Assembly: GCA_907163375.1 (NCBI GenBank)
Contig: CAJQUW010007285.1
Coordinates: forward strand, 310,001-374,000
Direction of reading: 5' to 3'
Origin: Prostheceraeus crozeri
Taxonomy: Eukaryota; Platyhelminthes; Polycladida; Euryleptidae
DNA length: 64,000 nucleotides
Shown piece by piece: positions 56,222-64,000 of this stretch. Numbering within the stretch: the stretch's first letter is position 1; each line of letters begins with the position of its first letter. Made by a program: the position numbers and the translations under genes. The notes under the pieces were generated by a model. It saw nothing but the letters and a program-made list of their open reading frames with translations, was not told the origin of the DNA and did no database searches.

Positions 56222-59052
56222 TCACTTATAAGTCCAGTATTCTGCAGGATCAATGTCAGGATATCTTCTCACAGGTTGGCGATTCCTTGATGGCCTATGA
56301 GATAGCACAGGTGAGTCAACATTGGTCGGAGATTCGGGAGAAGATTCTGAAGTGTTGGGAGATTGAGAAGGAGTCAACTGCGAATCATGCGCGACGACCG
56401 TTCGACCTCCAGGATGAACGACCATGGATGTGTTTGCACCTTGCCTAAACAAGAACTTGACAGGCTCAGCGTCCGATGATGAATGTTTCTTGTACCAAAG
56501 ATCTTGATCTGGCGTATATTGCGAAATGATTGGACACCGTACTTTATGATTCAACATAATTTGTGCTGGCGCTCTTCCATTTCTCATTGCGGTGTTTCGA
56601 TGTACAAACAGGATTCGATGAATGTAAGTCAATATTGAACATTTTGAAGGGTTGTAGCAGCGCACACCATCTTTCAGTACTTTGACCATTCTTTCGGCTT
56701 GTCCGTTAGAACTGGGTTTGTATTCGGGACTATGTAGAAGGCGACAACCAATATTCGTCAACCACGATAGCAATTGTCCACCAACGAATTCTGGAGCATT
56801 GTCTGATACCACTGTTAATGGTACTCCAAACCTTGCGAATACTCCCCGGAGATGGTCAATCACCGTTTCAGCATCTCGTTTTCGACAAACAGCAGCTTCC
56901 ATCCAGCCGGAGAACGCATCAACCATGATCAATACATTGCCTACTCGACGATCATAGGCGAAGTCGATATGGATTCGCTTCCATGGCGCTACCTCCTTCC
57001 TCCACGAGTGGGTAGTGTCAGGCCGTTGTAGTCTGGAACATTGGCATTCATTACAAGACTTAATAAAGTTCTCCACCGTGAATTTCATATTCGGCCAAAA
57101 GAATTCAGTCTGTATCAACTTCAAGGTTCCTTTAATCCCTTGATGCGATTGATGAGCAACTTTAAAAATTTGGTGACACATTGTTCGAGGCGGTACAATC
57201 TTTGAACCCAACCGAACAAGTCCATTCGTGTCAATTGATAACTGCCATGACATGCGTCTGAAATATCTCTCCAACTTAGAGGGGTTACCCCATCTGCCCG
57301 TGACGATTCGTTGTTTTAAATCTTGTAGGCCTATAAAGCTATCTCGTTCCGTTTCAGCAACCAACAACGCTATATCGACACACGGCTCACTAAAGTGGAA
57401 TTCAGCAAAATTCATATCAATTTCATTATTCTCAGCACGCGACAGACAGTCAGCAACAATATTTTTCGATCCTGGGATATGTTTTATATTATAATCAAAA
57501 TGCATCATACTAATAGAAAATTTCATCAATCGGGGTGAAATTTCTCTTTTATTTCAGTATTGGGACTAAGAATGTACACAAGCGGACGATGGTCTGTTTC
57601 TATGACAAACTGTTTTCCAAGAAGAAAGTTCTGCAACCTGTGAGTGGCCCACACAACAGATAAACATTCACGCTCTATGTTACTATACCTAGCTTCAGTA
57701 TCACTTAATTTGCGTGATATGTACATCACAGGATGCCCATCTTGAGTAAGCACTGCACCTAACGAGTGTTGAGATGCATCCGTAGTCAAAACAGTTTCCT
57801 TGTACAAAGAAAATGGCTGCAAAACTGTAAACGATGTCAAAACATTCCTTCAACTTATCGAAACTTTTACGACAATCATCGTTCCACACAAAATTCTGAC
57901 ATTTCGATTTAGCAAGTTCATACAAGGGGTAACAGGTCTCAGCAAACGATGGTATAAATTTTGAATAATATTGTGCCATTCCTAGAAATCGACTCAATGC
58001 TTTGCAATTATCAGGAATTTTTGTGCTATTTATTTTGTTAACAAGAGAAAGATCTGGCTTAATGCCTTCAGCAGAAAATATGTAGCCAAGAAATTCCAAT
58101 GTTTCTGTGCATTCAACGCATTTTTCATGATTCAAAGTAACATAGTTTTCACGTAATCGCTTTTTAACTTGATCTAGCGTTTTTTTAACTGAGAAGCGGT
58201 CGTGGCACAAATCATTACATCATCTTGATCAACGATCACTTTTTTGATGCCTTTTAGTATCTGCTCTATACAGTTTTGGAAAATCGCACTCGCATTCTTC
58301 ATTCCCATTTGCAAACGATTCAAAACGTAAAGACCTCGGTGCGTATTAATCACAGAATATTCTTTAGCCTTGTCGTCGAGCGCTATCTGCCAGTTAGCAA
58401 ATTTTAGATCGATCTTTGCGAATTTAGAAGAACCTTCAATTTTACTTATAATTTCTTCAAATGAGGGTAATGGAAAAGCATCTGATAATATGTTATCATT
58501 CAAAGTAGCCTTAGAATCTACGCATAAACGATAGCGACCATTCGGCTTTTTAATCCATACCACAGGACTAGCAGATTTTGCAAATTGTACTGGAGATAGG
58601 ACACCCTGATCTTGAAGAGACTGTAACTCTTGGTCTAGCTGATCTTTAACGTGAATAGGTACCTGTCTAGCACGACAAAATTTCATTTGTTTGTTCTCAT
58701 CTTTTAAAGCTATGCTAGCAGTGAAACCTTTAATCGTAGGAAGATACTCATCTTTGATATAATGCGTGCAAACTTTAGTTTTGTCTTGATTGATTATGTC
58801 GCGACCTATCAACCCAAATCTTTTTTCACAATTTACAACAACGAATCGAACTTCAATTTTATCTGTGAACATTTGCGTAAAAAGCTCTCCCAATGCTTCC
58901 ATCGTGGAGTCATCATAATTTATAGGAGTAATATTAGTAGGTTTCAATTTCGGAAAACCTAACTTTTCCCACTGGAATCCACTTATCGTCATAGTTGATT
59001 TTCTCGGATGACTATTGACGGGAGGTATGCCATAATTTTTCGGAAAACACAA
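56222..59052 (-). pseudogene. Pol of the second gypsy element, frameshifted
   Basis: Four overlapping frames read in order. 59052-58174: end of protease (FGLIGRDI), then reverse transcriptase with the active site as VDQDDVMI. 58210-57701: thumb and connection (FLGYIFSAEGIKP, RFLGMAQYYSKFIPSF). 57840-57526: RNase H (TTDASQHSLGAVL). 57529-56222: end of RNase H and a complete integrase with HQSHQG...CNECQ, IDFAYD, VSDNAPEF and GQAERMVK, followed by a proline- and serine-rich tail to a stop. Breaks lie near 58190, 57835 and 57528. The integrase part is fully open. It resembles the K02A2.6-like group of gypsy elements common in invertebrates. Confidence 0.9.
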
Positions 59053-59186
59053 CTGTGTAGTCTCTCCCCAAGCTTTATTGCCGATAAAAGTGATTTTATA
59101 AAAGAAATCCGGTGTTTCTTTTATAAAATCACTTTTATCGGCAATAAAGCTTGGGGAGAGACTACACAGTTGTGTTTTCCGAAAAA
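59036..59186. repeat. Perfect 72-bp palindrome with 7-base spacer
   Basis: 59036-59107 and 59115-59186 are exact reverse complements (for example CCCCAAGCTTTATTGCCG and its inverse), separated by TCCGGTG. The minus-strand Pol frame enters the left arm in frame (WGETTQLCFPKNYG). The right arm is therefore an inverted extra copy placed where Gag and protease should be. Confidence 0.95.
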
Positions 59187-59328
59187 AATAGTTGATTTTG
59201 ATTGCAAATTTTCTAAAATCTTAAGTTTCAGATTTTCATTACGTAAACCAGCTATAAATCTCAACTTGATCAATTCATCACACGGATCAACAGATTTCAA
59301 ATCATCTCATTTACAAAGAACAGACATC

Positions 59329-59679
59329 TCATTCAAACGAGAGAAAGTCTACCTCGCTTTCATTTTCATTTTGAGAAATAGACATGATATTAGTTCTATC
59401 AGCAATTACTAGCCTTTGTTTTGGTTCAATGTAAGCAATGATCCGACTTTTGATGTCTTTGAAAGATAATTCATCAATTTGTTTACCTGGCAACAAACTC
59501 AAGATCTTCAACAGCTGCTTTTGGCCACAAAGCTCAAAAAATTCATCAGTCTTGGGATAGTTTCCTGATTTAGTAACAACATCTTCAATTGTTTTATTAC
59601 GACATAAAGCTTCGAAACTAACCAACCAAGCTTTGCATGTTTCAACATTGTCTAACGGTAGGTTTCCAAAGGTTAACAT
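59329..59679 (-). pseudogene. Gag N-terminal fragment, second gypsy element
   Basis: 116 codons from MLTFGNLPLDNVETCKAW, with LCGQKQLLKILSLLPGK and IKSRIIAYIEPKQRLVIADR. This is the helical Gag front of K02A2.6-like gypsy elements. It runs out 150 bases before the palindrome. Zinc knuckles and the protease active site are absent. Confidence 0.75.
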
Positions 59680-59798
59680 TGTAATTAAAATTCCGAATCG
59701 TCAATAAGCAGATAGAATAATCTCTTATTATGTTGGAAAGCTTACCACATGCAAAAGACGCCACTGTTGCTACTGCGCTGCACCGTACGAGTTCAGTT

Positions 59799-59812
59799 CA
59801 CTCCTGACACCA
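59799..59812 (-). promoter_or_regulatory. Primer-binding site, tRNA-Leu(CAA)-like
   Basis: Minus strand TGGTGTCAGGAGTG, one base inside the 5' LTR, is the exact complement of the 3' end CACTCCTGACA-CCA that I know for animal tRNA-Leu(CAA). Confidence 0.78.
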
Positions 59813-59813
59813 G

Positions 59814-60005
59814 TATTGTGTCCCACCTGTTCACCATCAAGAACGCCTGACTCGTTAGTTGTGAAAGTGATTTAATTAGATTGCATCAAATACGGTAAGT
59901 AAAAGAACACAAATCGCTTGAACATGAAATCATGTGTCTCTACAGTACGAGTATAATGGATGACTAGAATAATAGAATAATAACAATGACATCAATGACA
60001 TCACA
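59814..60005 (-). repeat. 5' LTR (192 bp)
   Basis: Partner of 55987-56178 with three substitutions. On the minus strand it begins TGTGATGTC and ends ACACAATA. Confidence 0.9.
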
Positions 60006-61368
60006 ATTAGGTAGAGTGGTGACTCCGCATTTATTTAATCCCCAATGTGTATACACTTTCGATTCTATTAAATGAACTCAAGGGGGATATAGTTGTTACC
60101 AAATGTGAGATATGCAAATTTTCGCATTTTTCAGAAATTACAACGCAATTCACGATCATGATAGCATAAAGCAGAAGGAAATGATATTATTTTACAGATA
60201 GTCCGTGTCTGACAGTCTTGGAATGGTAATATTTGTTAAATTGGCAACTCAATGATCTGCTATTGCTTTCATGAATTAAAAATATGGACTTTCAACCAAG
60301 AAAGCACAATAAGATGTCGACGTTTTTATGAAGACTTCCATTATAAAACGGATCATGAAATTCCCTTGATAATCAATATAATTTCCGGTTAGTTAGGATG
60401 CTTGTTAGCAAATGTTCACTCCTTTTGGTATCCAACTTATTGCATACTACTTACATAGAGAAGTCATCTCGGTAGTGTATAAATTGGCAAAATTTTGACT
60501 TTTTTAGCACTGCTCAAAAAATATTTTGGACCACGGGAGCGTAATCTCCGCAAAAAACTGAATCTTTTCATATAAATATTTTGACTGTATACAGATACTT
60601 TTTTGAGTCGACACTCTACCTAAATATCCATACTCTATGACACAGTGAAAATTTTTATATGAAATTATTCAGTCTTTTGCAGAGATTGCGTTCCCTGGTC
60701 CAAAAAATTATTTGATGTACAATTTATGTACTACCGACATGACGCCTCGTTATAAGTAATATGAAACAAGTTGGATATCAAAAGGAATGAATATTTTTTT
60801 CAAACAAGTATCCTAACTAAGCCTAAAATACTGGTAATCAAGGGAGTTTCATGATCCGTATTATAATGGAAGTCTTCATTGAAAAGTCACGATATTATCC
60901 GTCCTTTCTTGGCTGAAATAGCAAGATTTTTTTTTTTTTTCACCGGCATGATTTTGTGTTTCACTAAATTCATGTTTCATTTCTTGAATCTGAATAGTGA
61001 TGTGGACCCATTTACATCTTTTTAAAGTTAATTGAAATCATTGTCCTTGATTCTGTTATTTTACCCTACCAGTGGCAGGTTGCCTGTGATTTGATCTCGC
61101 TTAAGAAGATTCTATTGAGGTTGAGCATGAACGCAATAGCAGGTCATCGAATTGCTAAATTAGGATCTGTAAAATACCACCATTTCTTCTGCATTACAAT
61201 CATGATCACTCAATTCCGTGGTAATTTCCTCAAAACTGCAAAATTGTCCATATCTCACATTTGGTAACAACTATATCCCCCTCGAGTTCATTCAATAAAA
61301 TCGAAAGTGGGGATTTAATAAATGCGGAGTTACCACTCTAACTAATATACCTACTCTATGCTTGTCCT

Positions 61369-62500
61369 CTTCGCGGTCTAGGATTTCTACATTTTCTTGT
61401 AATTATAGGTTCATAGAATACCTTCTATCCCGGAAATGAGTCGGAGCAACAAACTTCCAATCACTAATTACTCTATTTAATTATGCAAACCACACCTAAA
61501 CCTACTGTCTCGACTGGTCAAGTGAACAAATTTAGTAATCAATCGATTCTGAGCTCACGATTAATGAGATTTTATGAGAATAAGCAAAGGATAAAATAGC
61601 TTTTCGTGCTGCGCAACGATTTAGAAAACGTACTGTAGGAGGAAACTGTGTATATTCTATGCATGCTTGTTATGCTGTTTGTTGAAATTGATGATGAATT
61701 TACAAGTACTACTCCTATTCTCGCGATCATCAAAAACATATCGGCTGTTTTGTTTTAGGATGGATTTCCAGGTGTCTACACGCACTGTCGCAATCATTTA
61801 AGGCGCGGCATGCTTGTTGCATTGTTCGTCAACCATGATTGAACTTGAGTTTGGATTTGCAGAATTGCAGGTGTCTACACGTATTCTTGTTATTATGAAA
61901 AAACAGTAGAACTGACGCAACCTCTAGCATTCACGTGCATGCTGTTGTAACTTGATCGCGTCTTGCACGTGACTGGTTCGACCAGTACGAACTTGCTGTG
62001 CTAACAAAACATAACACATCATTTTTTTAACCTGGCTAACTGAAAGGGAATTAGTTTGCTGGTAATAAACATCATAATATGTTGATTCAGATGACATGGA
62101 TGTGTGGAAGTCGGCTTTAAAGTCAAAACATCTAAATAAATTGTCTATTGGGAGAAGAAATGATCTTCCTAGCCGATGTGAATCGGGAAATTGACAGCAC
62201 TTCACTGTGGATGAATGATGCAGCAAGTCAAAATCTGACAGGTTTGTCTCTTGGGAACGAATTTCTGCTATTACATGCCATTTCACAAACTGCACGTTTG
62301 CTTCTATATCTCATTTAGTTGAGTGAAGCATCAGGCTGGTAAGAAATCAAATGAAACGGAGGCAATTAAAGATAATAAGCATGCAGTGGACCTGAAGTCA
62401 TCATCTTTCAATAACGCGGAATTTTTTGTTTCTTGTTCTATGATAAAGAACATTTTTCGCATGAACTTGAAATGAAAGCAATGAACTTTATTTCATCGGA
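61369..62500. other. No gene recognised
   Basis: AT-rich sequence right of the foldback. The 123-codon minus-strand frame at 61924-62295 has no family motif. No repeat structure was seen. Confidence 0.4.
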
Positions 62501-62736
62501 AAGCGGCCGGTCACAAATAGACACCGCCCTCAAAAGGACACTGCTCTCCGATCAGCACTGCCATCAAAAGGACACTTCTTTCGCAAAAATAACCAAAAGG
62601 AGAGGTAAATTTCAACATGCACCACAATAAGCACAATTTCAATGCTGCTCTCCAATAAGCAACCTCCTCAAACGAATACTGCTCTCCAAAAGACACAGTT
62701 CCCGAATAGACATCGCTTTTGAAACGGCAACTCCTC
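62501..62736. repeat. Decayed edge of the 33-bp minisatellite
   Basis: Degenerate CTCAAAAGGACACTG, CTCTCCAAAAGACAC and CTCAAACGAATACTG units show the array fading leftward over about 240 bases. Confidence 0.7.
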
Positions 62737-63628
62737 AAAAGATACTGTCCTCAAATCGGCAGCACCTCAAAAAGATACTGTCCTCAAATCGACAGCACCT
62801 CAAAAAGATACTGTCCTCAAATCGACAGCACCTCAAAAAGATACTGTCCTCAAATCGACAGCACCTCAAAAAGATACTGTCCTCAAATCGGCAACACCTC
62901 AAAAAGATACTGTCCTCAAATCGGCAACACCTCAAAAAGATACTGTCCTCAAATCGACAGCACCTCAAAAAGATACTTTCCTCAAATCGGCAACACCTCA
63001 AAAAGATACTGTCCTCAAATCGGAAACACCTCAAAAAGATACTGTCCTCAAATCGACAGCACCTCAAAAAGATACTGTCCTCAAATCGGCAACACCTCAA
63101 AAAGATACTGTCCTCAAATCGGCAACACCTCAAAAAGATACTGTCCTCAAATCGACAGCACCTCAAAAAGATACTTTCCTCAAATCGACAGCACCTCAAA
63201 AAGATACTTTCCTCAAATCGACAGCACCTCAAAAAGATACTGTCCTCAAATCGACAGCACCTCAAAAAGATACTGTCCTCAAATCGACAGCACCTCAAAA
63301 AGATACTGTCCTCAAATCGACAGCACCTCAAAAAGATACTGTCCTCAAATCGACAGCACCTCAAAAAGATACTGTCCTCAAATCGGCAACTCCTCAAAAG
63401 GATGCTGTCCTCAAATCGGCAGCACCTCAAAAAGATACTGTCCTCAAATCGGCAGCACCTCAAAAAGATACTGTCCTCAAATCGGCAGCACCTCAAAAAG
63501 ATACTGTCCTCAAATCGGCAACACCTCAAAAAGATACTGTCTTCAAATCGACAGCACCTCAAAAAGATACTGTCCTCAAATCGGCAACACCTCAAAAAGA
63601 TACTGTCCTCAAATCGGCAACACTTTCG
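62737..63628. repeat. 33-bp minisatellite, 27 copies
   Basis: Each unit is two half-units that begin CCTCAAA: CCTCAAAAAGATACTGT (17) and CCTCAAATCGACAGCA (16). Alternating GACAGC and GGCAAC forms group in patterns. The length divides by three, so long frames stay open on both strands (313 and 320 codons) by periodicity alone. Confidence 0.95.
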
Positions 63629-63639
63629 AAAGGACTCCA

Positions 63640-64000
63640 ATTGACACTGTTCTCGATTAAAACTCGTCTTCGAATAGGTTCCACCATAACAATTCAATAA
63701 TGAGATTCATAAGTGAATGAGTTTCAAACATCGAAGTCTTTTAGCCTTGTTCCGTGATACATGCCTGTAAGATGAACATTTCAAAAATTGGAAGATACGT
63801 CTGAAATGTTGATGTCCAAGTAGAAAAGGTTTTTTTGTATTGCGATGTCTTAAGAGAAAACATTTGAAAACTTCAGTTGATAATTTTATGTCATAGAAGT
63901 CCATTCTCTCCATCATAAAAATAGCAATTGAAAGTTAATCATGAAGTAAGCTACAATAAGGATAGAAAGCACAGCAGAGATATAGAGAACATTTGGGCAA
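63640..64000. other. No gene recognised
   Basis: AT-rich flank of the minisatellite to the window edge; nothing recognisable. Confidence 0.4.

Larger units (their letters stand above)
55987..60005 (-). mobile_element. Second Ty3/gypsy-type LTR element, degraded
   Basis: LTRs of 192 bases (55987-56178 and 59814-60005) differ at three positions. The 5-bp duplication ATTAG flanks the element (55982-55986 and 60006-60010). The uninserted sequence GTATATTAGTTAGAGTGG can be read in reverse at 61330-61350 of the host foldback. The internal region is only about 3.6 kb: most of Gag after the first ~116 codons and the protease front are lost, with a perfect palindrome at the gap, and Pol has several frameshifts. 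Confidence 0.93.
55912..61360. mobile_element. Foldback element E, about 1.4 kb plus nested LTR element
   Basis: The left end CATAGAGTAGGGATATATTGC (55912) and right end, complement of CATAGAGTAGGTATATTAG (to 61360), are inverted. They are flanked by exact 8-bp duplications CTTGTCCT (55904-55911 and 61361-61368). Almost the whole element folds on itself: 60006-60130 pairs with 61225-61340, and 60330-60420 with 60815-60910; the centre lies near 60600-60660. The terminus-like sequence CATAGAGTAG occurs again at 55968 and, inverted, near 60640, so the element contains internal duplicates of its own end. The gypsy element 55987-60005 sits inside. No transposase is present. Confidence 0.82.

Noticed and set aside
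56682-57494. Plus-strand frames of 88-91 codons
   Set aside because: Antisense shadows of the integrase and RNase H of the second gypsy element.
59008-59412. Plus-strand 134-codon frame
   Set aside because: Created by the 72-bp palindrome, which places the antisense of Pol in both orientations.
62719-63697. Long open frames on both strands (313 and 320 codons) with an 11-residue repeat
   Set aside because: The repeat unit is 33 bases, so absence of stops in one unit keeps every copy open on both strands; no other coding evidence.

Overview
This window looks like bilaterian-animal nuclear DNA, AT-rich and very repeat-rich, probably from a marine invertebrate; the phylum cannot be fixed from the sequence. 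The evidence is spliced exons with GT-AG borders, a host gene for the coatomer delta subunit, tRNA-derived SINEs, Penelope-like elements, hAT, PIF/Harbinger and Tc1/mariner-type DNA transposons, Ty3/gypsy LTR elements, and several satellites. The only host gene I recognise with confidence is the 3' end of a delta-COP (ARCN1-like) gene. Its last two coding exons (8714-8899 and 15682-15799, + strand) flank a 6.8-kb intron filled with nested repeats.

Layout. 1-4 kb: a PIF/Harbinger element with a frameshifted transposase, inserted into a long-TIR MITE. 4-8.3 kb: small MITE, SINE, decayed tandem repeats, and a hAT element with a broken transposase. 8.7-15.9 kb: the delta-COP 3' end and its intron (SINE, MITE with 8-bp TSD, hAT scraps, and a Tc1-like mini-element that encodes only a helix-turn-helix domain). 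17.3-19.5 kb: a non-autonomous hAT element with exact 8-bp TSD. 20.7-24.2 kb: TAACG-rich repeat, two tandem arrays, an open Tc1/mariner-superfamily transposase with unusual catalytic spacing, and a Penelope-like fragment with a hammerhead-ribozyme-like fold. 25.8-29.2 kb: a hairpin-ended MITE, a decayed THAP-domain gene, and motif-cluster repeats. 30-61.4 kb: a large nested block.

The core of that block is an inverted repeat about 17.7 kb across. Two arms of roughly 3 kb (37.5-41.0 and 52.4-55.2 kb) flank a 10.7-kb, 31-bp minisatellite that has higher-order repeat structure. Each arm carries its own later insertions. On its left lies a nearly intact gypsy-type LTR element (32012-36882, minus strand). 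On its right lies a foldback element with 8-bp TSD (55912-61360) that was itself hit by a second, degraded gypsy element (55987-60005, minus strand). The window ends with a 33-bp minisatellite.

How the parts relate. Apart from delta-COP, nothing here is a host pathway; the genes are transposon genes, mostly broken. The most useful property of the window is that repeated copies act as empty-site controls for one another: at least four insertions can be read against an uninserted paralogous copy inside the same window. This gives a relative order of events.
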